Below the pieces are notes generated by a model that had not been told where the DNA came from, made no database searches, and saw only the letters and a list, made by a program, of their open reading frames with translations. DNA of 64,000 bases, from positions 124,001 through 188,000 of the forward strand of contig JAFYGB010000019.1 of the NCBI GenBank assembly GCA_017543445.1, in the 5' to 3' direction. Shown here piece by piece: positions 46,917 through 56,800 of the stretch (positions are counted from its first letter, which is position 1; every line of letters begins with the position of its first letter). The position numbers and the translations under genes were made by a program. This DNA is from Lachnospiraceae bacterium. GTDB taxonomy: Bacteria; Bacillota; Clostridia; Lachnospirales; Lachnospiraceae.

Positions 46917-47594
46917 CTATTTTGCACCATACTGTGCGTAGTATTCGTCGATGGCTTTCTTCATGTTATCATCGATGTAGACCTTACCGTTATAAGGCTT
47001 GTTGTAGAGATGCTCTACAACTTCATCCATGGTGACGATGGCGCGGACCTTCATACCGTACTTCTCTTCGATCTCCTCGAAAGAACTCTTCTCGCCGGTG
47101 CCGCGCTCCTGGCGATTTACAGATACCATCAGACCGCAGACCTTGCAGTTGGGAGCTGCGCCCTTAATGATAGGCATGGTCTCCGCGATGGATTTTCCGG
47201 ATGTTGTAACATCCTCGACCATCATGACACGGTCGCCGTCTTTGATCGGGCTGCCGAGCAGGATGCCGACATCACCGTGATCCTTGACCTCCTTACGGTT
47301 GGAGGAATATCTTACCGTTGCGCCATACTCCGAAAACAGAGCCATGGAAACGGTCGTAGCAAGCGGGATACCCTTATAGGCCGGGCCGAAAACAATATCA
47401 AAATCGGTTCCGAATTCGGTCGCGATGGCGTTTGCGTAGTACTTGCCGAGTCGCAGAAGCTGCTCGCCGGTATTGTAGAAACCGGTGTTGATGAAAAACG
47501 GGGACTTACGTCCGCTCTTCGTGATAAACTCACCAAAGCGAAGCACCTGGCTGTCCACCATAAACTCGATAAACTCTTCCTTGTAACGTTCCAT
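46917..47594 (-). CDS. pyrE: Orotate phosphoribosyltransferase
   Basis: It makes orotidine 5'-phosphate from orotate and PRPP. The 225-aa protein (ATG 47594 after GGAGG; the frame extends 16 codons upstream without a ribosome site) has SPFFINTGFYNTG near residue 30 and the PRPP loop VMMVEDVTTSGKSI near residue 120. 90 nt after pyrD. Confidence 0.96.
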   Translation of the reverse strand: MERYKEEFIEFMVDSQVLRFGEFITKSGRKSPFFINTGFYNTGEQLLRLGKYYANAIATEFGTDFDIVFGPAYKGIPLATTVSMALFSEYGATVRYSSNRKEVKDHGDVGILLGSPIKDGDRVMMVEDVTTSGKSIAETMPIIKGAAPNCKVCGLMVSVNRQERGTGEKSSFEEIEEKYGMKVRAIVTMDEVVEHLYNKPYNGKVYIDDNMKKAIDEYYAQYGAK

Positions 47595-47684
47595 TTGGGA
47601 TACCTCCGTGAAATTACAATTTGTCGATTGCTGCGCAATCATTCTAACACAGAAACCACCGAATATGCAAGTACTTCCGAAGGC

Positions 47685-48596
47685 TTACGCCTCTTTCGCA
47701 AGCTTTCCGATGATCTCATTTATATCCTCGCAACCATGGCGCTGAAGGTAGTCTTCGATACCCTTTGCGACCTTCACCGTTGCGTACGGATCAAAGAAAT
47801 TCGCGGTGCCGACGCTGACTGCGGTCGCACCTGCCAGGATAAACTCCAAAGCATCGGCAGCGCAGGCAATACCGCCCATGCCGATGATCGGGATCGATAC
47901 CGAGCGCGCCACTTGATAGACCATGCGAACCGCCACGGGTTTGATCGCAGGTCCGGACAGGCCGCCGGTTTTATTTGCCAGGGCGAACTTCTGACGCTCC
48001 ACGTCGATCTTCATGCCGGTGATGGTATTGATCAGGGACAATGCGTCCGCTCCGCCGGCTTCCGCAGCCCGGGCCATCACGGTAATGTCGGTCACATTCG
48101 GTGAAAGCTTCATGATGACCGGCTGCTTCGCGTGGCTCTTCACCGCGCGTGTGATCGCCTCGACCGCCTTCGGATCCTGGCCGAAAGCGATGCCGCCCTC
48201 TTTTACGTTCGGGCAGGAAATATTGATCTCCAGAAGGTCGACCGGCTCATCCGCCAGACGATCCACGACCGCCAGATACTCTTCGGTCGTATGTCCGCAG
48301 ACATTCACGATCACCTTCGTGTCAAATTGCTTTAAGAACTGTAAGTCACGCTTACAGAAGACTTCTACACCGGGGTTCTGAAGGCCGATGGCGTTCAGCA
48401 TTCCGGACGCGGTCTCTACGATACGGGGCGTCGGATTCCCGGGCCAGGGTACATCGGCCACGCCCTTCGTAACTACGCCGCCCAGGGCGGACAGATCCAC
48501 GAATTCGCTGTATTCCATACCGGAACCAAATGTTCCGGAAGCTTCGAGTACGGGGTTTTTCAGTTCAACGCCCGCGATATTAACGGATGTTTTCAT
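47685..48596 (-). CDS. pyrD: Dihydroorotate dehydrogenase, class 1B catalytic subunit
   Basis: It oxidises dihydroorotate to orotate with FMN and passes electrons to PyrK and NAD+. The 303-aa protein has NPVLEASGTFGSG near residue 14, catalytic Cys in NISCPNVKEGG near residue 130, and GMGGIACAADALEFILAGA near residue 240. Its ATG overlaps the stop of the HAD-PyrK gene by one base (TGATG). Confidence 0.97.
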   Translation of the reverse strand: MKTSVNIAGVELKNPVLEASGTFGSGMEYSEFVDLSALGGVVTKGVADVPWPGNPTPRIVETASGMLNAIGLQNPGVEVFCKRDLQFLKQFDTKVIVNVCGHTTEEYLAVVDRLADEPVDLLEINISCPNVKEGGIAFGQDPKAVEAITRAVKSHAKQPVIMKLSPNVTDITVMARAAEAGGADALSLINTITGMKIDVERQKFALANKTGGLSGPAIKPVAVRMVYQVARSVSIPIIGMGGIACAADALEFILAGATAVSVGTANFFDPYATVKVAKGIEDYLQRHGCEDINEIIGKLAKEA

Positions 48597-50029
48597 CAGA
48601 GTACCACCTCCGTTGCGTCAAAGACGGGGCCGTCTTTGCAGATTCTCTTATTGTGTACCTGTGAATGCTCGTCGACTTCCGTGCTCTGGCATACACAGCC
48701 TAAGCATGCGCCAACGCCGCAGGCCATCTTTTCTTCCATGGAAACGTAGCAAGTGATGCCCTTCTCCACCGCGTAAGCCTTGATCGCGCGAAGCATCGGA
48801 GTCGGTCCGCAGGCGTAGATCACGTCGGCGGTCAGACCGTTTTCTTGGATTGCGTTGAGTACGTTACCCTTCGTTCCAGCGCTACCATCTTCGGTCGCGA
48901 TGACAACGGTCGCATAGTTCGCGAAATCCTCGTTCAGGAACAGAACGTCGCGATAACCGAGTACGGCGATGATGTCTTCCTTCACCATGCCCTGCGCGTT
49001 TAAAGTCTTCGCCATCTCGAGCATGGGCGGGATACCGATGCCGCCGCCGATCAGGAAGGCTTTGCTGTCCGCACGGGTCGGGAAACCATTGCCCAGAGGG
49101 CCCAGGATCTCGATCGGATCCCCTGCCTGATATTTGGAAAATGCTTCCGTGCCGAAGCCTGCGACGCGGTAAACGATCCGCAGTGTACCGGAGAACGGAT
49201 CCACCTCACAGAGGCTGATGGGACGCGGCAGCAAATGTGCACCGTCGTTTGTATATACAGAAATGAACTGGCCCGCCTTCGCAAACGCCGCAATGCCGAA
49301 GGCTTCGATCTCCATACTGAAGATTCCGTCGCACAGTTTTTTCTGGGAAACCACTTTTGCCGTGATCTTTTGTTTCACTTTATCCTCCTTACCGCAGAAG
49401 AACGCGTCTGCGACTTCGGGCAATGCATCGATCGACGGAATGCTTAAGGTTCCCTTCGGAACCGATCCGAAACCATAGGATGCATGAATGAAGCGAATGC
49501 CTGCACGGGACGCCGCCATATAGTCCGCATAGATATCGCCAACGTAGATCGCGCGAGTCAAATGCTCGTCTTCCACGACCTTCTTGATATTATCCCACTT
49601 CGGCAATCCGGTGTCGCCTGCCGCTAGCTTTCCGTCGAAATACTGCCACATCTTATGGTGGTTCAGGAACGACTCGATATAACCGCACTGGCAGTTACTT
49701 ACGATGTATAACTTATATTTCGTACGAAGCTTCATCAACGTCTCGACCAGGTTCGGATATAACTGTCCGCCGAGGCGTTCCAGGGTCGCGATCTCATTAT
49801 CCATCGCTTCCTTAAACAAGGGCGTACGCTCCTCCTCCGGCATGTCCGGCAAGAGTTTCTTCGCGATATCCGGAAGTAGCATGCCCATGACCGCATGGAT
49901 GTCATCCGCGGTCAATGTAAGCGAAAGCCCGGGGTGCTTCGCAAACACCTCGTTCCACGCCGTCGCCACATGCTCTGCGGAATCCCAAAGCGTGCCGTCC
50001 AGATCAAATAATATACCGTAATTACTCAT
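48596..50029 (-). CDS. pyrK: HAD phosphatase fused to PyrK electron-transfer subunit
   Basis: A single 477-aa frame with two enzymes. Residues 1-215: HAD-family phosphatase (nucleophile motif FDLDGTLWDS, IVSNC, YVGDIYADYMAA), of phosphoglycolate-phosphatase/nucleotidase type. Residues about 225-477: PyrK, with FAD motif LPRPISLCEV, NAD-side GGGIGIPPM and YACGPTPML, and a 2Fe-2S cluster in CGVGACLGCVC plus a later Cys. PyrK alone is about 250 aa, so the HAD part is a true addition. ATG 50029 follows AGAGG. The HAD module may act on a pyrimidine nucleotide or damaged intermediate; that is inference. Confidence 0.9.
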   Translation of the reverse strand: MSNYGILFDLDGTLWDSAEHVATAWNEVFAKHPGLSLTLTADDIHAVMGMLLPDIAKKLLPDMPEEERTPLFKEAMDNEIATLERLGGQLYPNLVETLMKLRTKYKLYIVSNCQCGYIESFLNHHKMWQYFDGKLAAGDTGLPKWDNIKKVVEDEHLTRAIYVGDIYADYMAASRAGIRFIHASYGFGSVPKGTLSIPSIDALPEVADAFFCGKEDKVKQKITAKVVSQKKLCDGIFSMEIEAFGIAAFAKAGQFISVYTNDGAHLLPRPISLCEVDPFSGTLRIVYRVAGFGTEAFSKYQAGDPIEILGPLGNGFPTRADSKAFLIGGGIGIPPMLEMAKTLNAQGMVKEDIIAVLGYRDVLFLNEDFANYATVVIATEDGSAGTKGNVLNAIQENGLTADVIYACGPTPMLRAIKAYAVEKGITCYVSMEEKMACGVGACLGCVCQSTEVDEHSQVHNKRICKDGPVFDATEVVL

Positions 50030-50042
50030 AATCATCCTCTGT

Positions 50043-50076
50043 AAAAAAGGGAACCGTTTTGTGATTTCCGGTTCCC
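50043..50076 (-). terminator. Terminator/attenuator inside the pyr operon
   Basis: An 8-bp stem (GGGAACCG / CGGTTCCC, 12-nt loop) followed by TTTTTT on the minus strand, ending 14 nt before the HAD-PyrK start. A second hairpin (GCAGCC / GGCTGC) lies just upstream at about 50080-50100 and could compete with it. Confidence 0.8.
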
Positions 50077-50101
50077 CTGGCTCGCAGCCATGGCCGGCTG
50101 C

Positions 50102-50269
50102 TTATAGATCAAACATATCGTTTATTTTTTCTTCGTCGCTTCGATTATCCTCGGCAACTCCCTCAACAACCGAGAAAAGAGAATTACACTTGTAGCACTG
50201 ATAAGTGCCGTCCGGGTTCTCCATGATGAATTTCTCGCCGCAATAAGGGCAATACTCGGCTCTTTTCAT
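50102..50269 (-). CDS. Mini zinc-ribbon protein (55 aa)
   Basis: It has CPYCGEKFIMENPDGTYQCYKC (given by ends; Cys8, Cys11, Cys26, Cys29 by count), a complete single zinc ribbon, then an acidic tail ending KINDMFDL. ATG 50269 follows AAGGAGG at nine bases; ATG 50275 is too close. It lies between pyrF and the internal terminator. Role unknown. Confidence 0.75.
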   Translation of the reverse strand: MKRAEYCPYCGEKFIMENPDGTYQCYKCNSLFSVVEGVAEDNRSDEEKINDMFDL

Positions 50270-50348
50270 ATTCATTCGCCTCCTTATGGTCAGGGCCCGA
50301 ACACACGGTCGGGTAAACACTGATGCCTAATTCATGGTAGCACAAATA

Positions 50349-51284
50349 CTACGCGATGTCAACATGCGCAGCGATATCCGCGATCATATCTTCGGTGGCT
50401 TTTCTTGACGCCTGCGCGAAGTTTTCGGGACCGAATTCCTTGTATTTATCCGCCTTATATGCAGCGATGATGCCGCGGGAAGAATTGACGATCGCGCCGA
50501 GTCCATCCTCGTTGAAATACGGAGCCAGATCTGCCGCCGTACCGCCCTGCGCGCCGTAACCCGGCACCAGGATGTATGCACGCTTCATGATCTTCCGGAG
50601 CACCGCGCCCATTTCGGGATAGGTCGCGCCAACGACTGCGCCAACGGCGCTGTATCCATGGCGGCCAATGTATTCCGATCCCCACTGGTCGACCATCTCT
50701 CCCACGATCTCGTACAGAGGCCGGCCACCCTCTACGATACGATCCTGGAATTCACCGCTCGAAGGGTTGGAAGTCTTAACCAGCACGAAGATACCTTTAT
50801 TCTCTTCCTTGCAGACCTTAACGAAGGGAAGCACGCCGTCCGAACCGAGGTACGGGTTCACCGTCGCAAAATCCTCACGGAAGCCCGGCGCAAAAGCCTC
50901 ACCGGCCAGGGGCGCATGGCCCAGATGGCCGATAGCGTAAGCTGTCGATGTCGAACCGATGTCACCACGCTTGATATCGCCGATGACAACGAGATCCTTC
51001 TCCTTGCAGTAGTTCACAGTCTTAACGAACGCTTCCACGCCCGGCAAGCCGAACTGCTCGTACATCGCGATCTGCGGCTTCACAGCGGGGATCAGGTCGT
51101 AAACCGCATCCACGATCTGCTTGTTGAACTGCCAGATCGCCTCCGCAGCACCTTCCGCCGTCACACCATGCTCAGCAAAAGCCTTCTCCTTAATGTGTTC
51201 AGGAACGTAAGCCAGCATCGGGTCCAGTCCCACAACAACGGGTGCCTTTTTATCGATGATCTTCTCGATCAATGTATCAATCAT
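50349..51284 (-). CDS. pyrF: Orotidine-5'-phosphate decarboxylase
   Basis: It makes UMP from OMP. The 311-aa protein is the longer type 2 form, with VVGLDPMLAYVP near residue 17, the catalytic Lys/Asp tetrad in VIGDIKRGDIGSTSTAY near residue 97 and ILVPGYGAQGG near residue 235. ATG 51284 follows AGGAG, 33 nt after pyrC. Confidence 0.96.
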   Translation of the reverse strand: MIDTLIEKIIDKKAPVVVGLDPMLAYVPEHIKEKAFAEHGVTAEGAAEAIWQFNKQIVDAVYDLIPAVKPQIAMYEQFGLPGVEAFVKTVNYCKEKDLVVIGDIKRGDIGSTSTAYAIGHLGHAPLAGEAFAPGFREDFATVNPYLGSDGVLPFVKVCKEENKGIFVLVKTSNPSSGEFQDRIVEGGRPLYEIVGEMVDQWGSEYIGRHGYSAVGAVVGATYPEMGAVLRKIMKRAYILVPGYGAQGGTAADLAPYFNEDGLGAIVNSSRGIIAAYKADKYKEFGPENFAQASRKATEDMIADIAAHVDIA

Positions 51285-51317
51285 ATCTGCTCTCCTAATA
51301 TGCGTCTATTTCGCGTT

Positions 51318-52601
51318 TTAAGCCTTATATACGACCTTTCCGTCCACAATAGTATAAATGACCTTTCCATACACTTCATGGCCGTTAAACGGCGTATTAT
51401 GTCCTTTCGACACGAAGGTGCTCGCATCGATGGTGTAATGTGCTTCGGGGTCAATAATCGTGATATCCGCAGCCTTTCCTACGCCGAGCGTTCCGCGATC
51501 GACCTTAATGACTTTCGCGGGCGTCGTGCTCATGCGCTCTGCCATCTGCAGCGGGGTGATATAGCCGGGACGCACCAGATGGGTAATGGTAAGGCAAACG
51601 GCCGTTTCGGAACCAACGATACCAAACGGCGCCGCAGCGATCCCGCGGCTCTTCTCCTCTTCGCTGTGCGGTGCGTGATCGGTGGAGATCGTGTCGATCG
51701 TACCATCCGCCAATCCTGCGATCAGTGCTTCCACATCGTTCTTCGAACGAAGCGGCGGGTTCATCTTAAAGTTTGCATCATTGGATGTGATCTCATCGCA
51801 AGTCATAGCAAAATGATGCGGGCATACTTCTGCAGTCACATTTACGCCGTCTGCTTTCGCCTTACGCACCATCTCAACGCTGTCTGCCGTCGAACAGTGA
51901 CACAAGTGCAGTCGAGCTCCGGTCTCCTTCGCCAGCAGGATATCTCTCGCAACGATGATATCCTCTACGGCATTCGGAATGCCTTCTACGCCCAGTCTCT
52001 GCGCTACAACGCCTGCATTGATCGCACCTTTACCGACGAGATTTTTATCTTCACAATGCGCCATTACAACGATATCGTTTTCTTTCGCGCGCATCATACC
52101 TTCTCGATAAACCAGTGAATTCATAACGGACTTTCCGTCCTCACTAATCGCGTAGATACCTGCTTCCTTCATGGCAGCGACGTCCGTCGGGACCTGTCCT
52201 TCCTGGCCCAGGGTCACGGCGCCGACCGGGTAAATATGGATCGGGGATACCGCTTTCGCCTTCTCTACTTCAAAACGAACTAATTCTGCAGAGTCGATAA
52301 CCGGCTTGGTATTCGGCATAGGGCATACGCCTGTGAAACCGCCTTTTGCACAAGATTTAGAACCGGTCTCGATGGTCTCTTTATACTCGAAACCGGGCTC
52401 ACGGAAGTGCACGTGCAGATCGATCAAACCAGGCATCACATACATGCCCTTCGCGTCGATCACCTCCGCATCTGCCAGTTCATATGGTTCACCCGCATTA
52501 CAGACCGCCTCGATCACGCCTTCCTTCACATAGATATCCCGTACGCCATCGATGGCATTTGCCGGATCCAGCACTCTTCCGTTCTTAATGATCAAATTCA
52601 T
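51318..52601 (-). CDS. pyrC: Dihydroorotase
   Basis: It closes carbamoyl aspartate to dihydroorotate. The 427-aa zinc amidohydrolase has DLHVHFREPGFEYKETI near residue 60, HCED and HLCHCST for metal and substrate, and TISTDHAPHSEEEKS near residue 305. It starts 2 nt after the trpS stop. The class I type typical of Gram-positive bacteria. Confidence 0.97.
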   Translation of the reverse strand: MNLIIKNGRVLDPANAIDGVRDIYVKEGVIEAVCNAGEPYELADAEVIDAKGMYVMPGLIDLHVHFREPGFEYKETIETGSKSCAKGGFTGVCPMPNTKPVIDSAELVRFEVEKAKAVSPIHIYPVGAVTLGQEGQVPTDVAAMKEAGIYAISEDGKSVMNSLVYREGMMRAKENDIVVMAHCEDKNLVGKGAINAGVVAQRLGVEGIPNAVEDIIVARDILLAKETGARLHLCHCSTADSVEMVRKAKADGVNVTAEVCPHHFAMTCDEITSNDANFKMNPPLRSKNDVEALIAGLADGTIDTISTDHAPHSEEEKSRGIAAAPFGIVGSETAVCLTITHLVRPGYITPLQMAERMSTTPAKVIKVDRGTLGVGKAADITIIDPEAHYTIDASTFVSKGHNTPFNGHEVYGKVIYTIVDGKVVYKA

Positions 52602-52603
52602 CT

Positions 52604-53692
52604 TTATTCCTCACGAAACTTTCTAGCCTGCTCGGCGATCAGTTCAGCATCATCGAAATAGTTGATCTTCATGGCAGCTTTCATCTCTGCCAAAGTTTCT
52701 GCAGCTGCCTCGCGTGCGATATCGCTACCCTTCTTAAGGATGTTGTATACCTCAGGAATATCCTTCTCGTATTCTTTTCTGCGCTTGCGGATCGGCTCGA
52801 GTTCCTCCTGCATTACGGAGTTGAGGAAACGCTTGATCTTCACATCTCCTAAACCGCCGCGCGTATAATGCGCCTTCATCTCGTCGAGATTTGCGTAATC
52901 CGGGAAGTAACGCTCGAAGTGCTCGTCCTTACAGAACGCATCCAGGTAAGTAAATACAGGGTTGCCTTCGACCTGGCCTGGATCGCTGACTTTCAGATGA
53001 TTCGGGTCTGTGAACATGCTCATGATCTTCTTCTGCACTTCATCCGCAGGATCTGAAAGATAGATGCAGTTACCGAGCGACTTACTCATCTTCGCCTTAC
53101 CATCGATACCGGGCAGACGCAGGCAGGCTTTGTTATCCGAAAGCATCGCATCCGGCTCGACCAGAACGTCACCATAGATCTGGTTGAACTTACGCACGAT
53201 CTCACGTGCCTGCTCGATCATGGGCAGCTGGTCCTCACCCACCGGGACTGTCGTAGCCTTAAACGCGGTGATATCAGCGGTCTGGCTGACAGGATACGTA
53301 AAGAAACCTACGGGCAATGTATTCTGGAAGCCACGCATAATGATCTCGTTCTTAACGGTAGGATTACGCTGCAGTCTCGCAACGGTAACCAGATTCATGT
53401 AGTAGAATGTCATCTCCGTAAGTTCGGAAACGTAGGACTGAACGAAGAGGTTCGACTTCGTCGGGTCCAGTCCGACCGAAAGGTAGTCCAGTGCTACTTC
53501 GATCACGTTCTGACGGATCTTCTCAGGATTATCCGCATTATCCGTGAGGGCCTGCGCATCCGCTATCATAATAAAAATACGATCGTACTCTCCGGAATTC
53601 TGCAGTTCCACACGTCGGCGAAGTGAGCCGACATAGTGACCTACGTGCAGTTTACCGGTAGGACGATCGCCTGTTAAAATAATCTTTCCCAT
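52604..53692 (-). CDS. trpS: Tryptophanyl-tRNA synthetase
   Basis: It charges tRNA-Trp. The 362-aa class I synthetase has the HIGH-type signature [14 protein letters not shown] near residue 11 and KMSKSLGN near residue 200; length is slightly above the usual 330-340. First gene of the pyr-pur run. The short leader (about 50 nt) has no room for a T-box, so no tRNA-sensing control is apparent. Confidence 0.97.
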   Translation of the reverse strand: MGKIILTGDRPTGKLHVGHYVGSLRRRVELQNSGEYDRIFIMIADAQALTDNADNPEKIRQNVIEVALDYLSVGLDPTKSNLFVQSYVSELTEMTFYYMNLVTVARLQRNPTVKNEIIMRGFQNTLPVGFFTYPVSQTADITAFKATTVPVGEDQLPMIEQAREIVRKFNQIYGDVLVEPDAMLSDNKACLRLPGIDGKAKMSKSLGNCIYLSDPADEVQKKIMSMFTDPNHLKVSDPGQVEGNPVFTYLDAFCKDEHFERYFPDYANLDEMKAHYTRGGLGDVKIKRFLNSVMQEELEPIRKRRKEYEKDIPEVYNILKKGSDIAREAAAETLAEMKAAMKINYFDDAELIAEQARKFREE

Positions 53693-53745
53693 AACTGTCT
53701 CCTTGAAACTTATGCAACAGAAGACCTGTCGCAGTGCTGTATCTA

Positions 53746-53774
53746 AGTATATCGAATGAAAGTCATTTCGTCAA
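53746..53774 (-). promoter_or_regulatory. Promoter for trpS and the pyr-pur run
   Basis: On the minus strand, TTGACG (53769-53774) and TATACT (53746-53751) are 17 nt apart. The leader has one small hairpin (GCGACAG / CTGTTGC, near 53715) without a U-run. Confidence 0.8.
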
Positions 53775-53806
53775 GTTATTCATGTATGTTTTGGCATCGG
53801 GATCCC

Positions 53807-53839
53807 CAAAAAAAGTCCCGACATTTTCATGCCGGGACT
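53807..53839 (-). terminator. Intrinsic terminator of the surface-protein gene
   Basis: Stem AGTCCCG / CGGGACT plus CAT/ATG, followed by seven U on the minus strand, just after the stop at 53847. Confidence 0.95.
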
Positions 53840-53846
53840 CCTTTAT

Positions 53847-56800
53847 TTATTCTTCTTCTTTTTTCTTAAGAATTACAACACATGTGCCGAGGCAGATGAA
53901 GCCCAGGATCATCATGGTGATACCGATCGCCTTCGCGTAATCGGAAATACCGAGAACATAGGTCTGGCTGCTGCCGCCGATGATTACCGGAGGCTTGATG
54001 ACCGGTTCGGTCTCAGCCTGTGTCTCATTTGCAAATGCTTCGGTCTCTTCAGGCTTTCTGGATTCGTTTCCGCCGCCCAGAAGTACATTCTGCGAAGAAG
54101 CCTCTGTCTCGCTAACGACAACCGATGTCTCAACCGGCTTCGTCTCTGCAACATAACCTGCCGTCGGTTCAACCGGACTGGTTTCCGGAGGAAGTGTCTC
54201 CGGCTCGGTTGCAGGAACAGTTTCAGGAACCGTCTCGGTCTCCTCTTCACCGGTAGACTCCTCAGTCGGAGCTTCGGTCGGGATCACGTACTCTGTGGTC
54301 TCAGGAGCCTCTGTAGGTGCCTTCGTCTCATTGTATCCACCGATCAATGTAGGGGCTTCCGTAGGAGCCTCTGTCGGAGCCTGTGTAGGAGCCTCGGTAG
54401 GTGCCTGTGTAGGTGCTTCGGTCGGAGCTTCCGTAGGTGCCTGTGTAGGTGCCTCGGTAGGTGCTTCGGTAGGTGCTTCCGTAGGAGCCTGTGTAGGTGC
54501 CTCGGTCGGTGCTTCCGTAGGAGCTTCCGTTGTAGGCTCAGGCTTCGTAGGTGCTTCGGTAGGTGCCTCGGTCGTAGGCTCTTCAGCACCGGTAGATTCT
54601 TCCGTAGGTGCCTCCGTAGGAATTACATATTCTGTCGTAGGCTCGACATAACCGGTAGACTCTTCCGTAGGTGCCTCCGTAGGAATTACATATTCCGTAG
54701 TAGGCTCTGCGGTCGTAGGCTCTTCCGTAGGTGCTTCGGTCGTAGGCTCAGCCGTTGTGGGCTCTGCAGTTGTAGGTTCTGCGGTCGTAGGTTCTGCCGT
54801 TGTAGGTTCTGCAGTCGTGGGCTCTTCCGTTGTAGACTCAGCCGTTGTGGGTTCTGCAGTTGTAGGCTCTGCTGTGGTAGGCTCTGCAGTCGTAGGCTCT
54901 TCCGTGGTAGGAACGGGCTCTGCACCATCTACCATCACGATGAGGTCGCTGCCGGTAGAAACGGTAACGCCATCGATCGAATAGAGAACACCCTTCTTGA
55001 TAACGAACTTGATATCCGATGCACAAACATAACCCTTAGGAGCTGCATATTCGTGCAGGTTGTACGTACCATTTACCAGACCCTTGATCTGAGTAGGAGT
55101 GGTTCCGGAAACAAACTCAAGCATATCCGCGTTCTTGATCGTAACTTCAGCCTTGTTACCAAGCTTAACTTCACAATCCTTGAAGCTGATCGTATTACCC
55201 TTCTCATCGACACCTGTCAGAATGAGAGTAGCGCCGGGAAGTTCAACATCATAAACATCCTGCTTACTGATGTATACGTCAGCCTTCTTAGCCGCATCGT
55301 ACATAACGACTACATCCGAACCTGCGGATACGGTAACGCCATCGATGCTATAAAGAGCGCCATTTTTGATCACGAAGGTGATCGCTGTGGCAACTACATA
55401 TCCTTCGGGAGCATTCGTCTCTTCCAAAGTATAGGTTCCATCTGGAAGATCCTTAAATGTAGAAGGTGAGCTTCCGCTGGTAAATGTTATAAATGTTCCG
55501 GAAGAAAGACCCGGCTTCGCATCACTTGCTAACTGAATGTTATCAGAGGTAAATTCGATCGGAGCCTTATCTTTATCTTTTCCGTAAAGTCTGAGGTCAG
55601 CGCCCTCAAGCTCTACACCGTAAACATCCTGCTTGCTGATCTTAACGGTTGCTTTCTTCGGCTCTTCTTTTGCTTCATCGACCATGACGATGACATTACC
55701 CTCGACCTTAACGGTAGAAGTGCTGTTTGTAACTTTGCCTTCTTTGATCTCGAAGGTGATCGCAGTAGCGACCTTATATCCCTTAGGAGCAACCATCTCG
55801 GTCAATGTATACTTACCATCTCCGAGGCCCTTCACGTAGGAAGGTTCCGAACCGGAAATGTATGCAAGCATATCACTTGTGGAGTCCTTAAGCTCTGCGC
55901 CCTTACCTCCGTCAAACTGAGATTCATCGAAAATCACGGTCTTACCGCTCGCGTCAACGCCTGTCAGGACTAAGAGTGCGCCATCGAGTTCCTTGCTGTG
56001 TACATCCTGCTTGCTGATCTTAACATCAGACTTTGCAGGGATAGCATCATCGTACATCACGATAACAGCATCACCGTTCGACCAAGACTTAGAGCTGCAA
56101 GAAACCACTTCGCCTTCATATACAGCAAAGGTAATATCTGTAGCAACGAAGTATCCGTTCGGAGCGGTCTCTTCATGAAGTACATAAACACCGTTTACGA
56201 GATCCTTGATCTTCGTTTCGGTCTTGCCGGAAGTCCAGTTGATGGTCTTACCATCGTTAATGATCTTCGGGCTGTTCGCAGCTTCAGCGATCTGAGCGTC
56301 GGTAAATACAACTGCATTACCCTTCTCATCCTTACCGGTCAGGTACATATCTGCACCTTCCAGTTCCTCACCGCCGGTCGCCTTCTTAGAAAGCTCAACG
56401 GTCGTGTAGACCGGCTCAGCCGCATCATACATAACGATCAAATTCGAAGAAGCGGAAACCGCTACATTATCGACCTTCTGGAGAACGCCCTTTGCAACTG
56501 TAAACGTGATGTCCGTCGCAGTAAGGTAACCCTTAGGAGCTGTTTTTTCGTGAAGCGTATAGGTACCATCCGGAAGATTTACGATCTTCGAGGAAGCGGA
56601 ACCGGACTTGAACTGGATCGTGTTGTTCTCGATGCCGATAAACTCAGCATCATCTGCAGGCTTGAAATTATCCTTTGTAAGTACGATCGGATTATTCTTC
56701 GCGTCAACACCGCTCACATAAAGCAATGCGCCGGAGATCTCCACACCGTAAACATCCTGCTTGCTGATCTCCACGTCGGTCAGTACCGGCTGGATATCGT

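Noticed and set aside
53693..53745. Possible T-box or other riboswitch before trpS
   Set aside because: The leader is only about 50 nt with one small hairpin and no T-box sequence, too short for a tRNA-sensing switch.
54340..54930. Regularly spaced short repeats that might suggest a CRISPR array
   Set aside because: The repeats are in phase with a reading frame, code a Thr/Glu/Pro stalk, have no unique spacers and no cas genes nearby.
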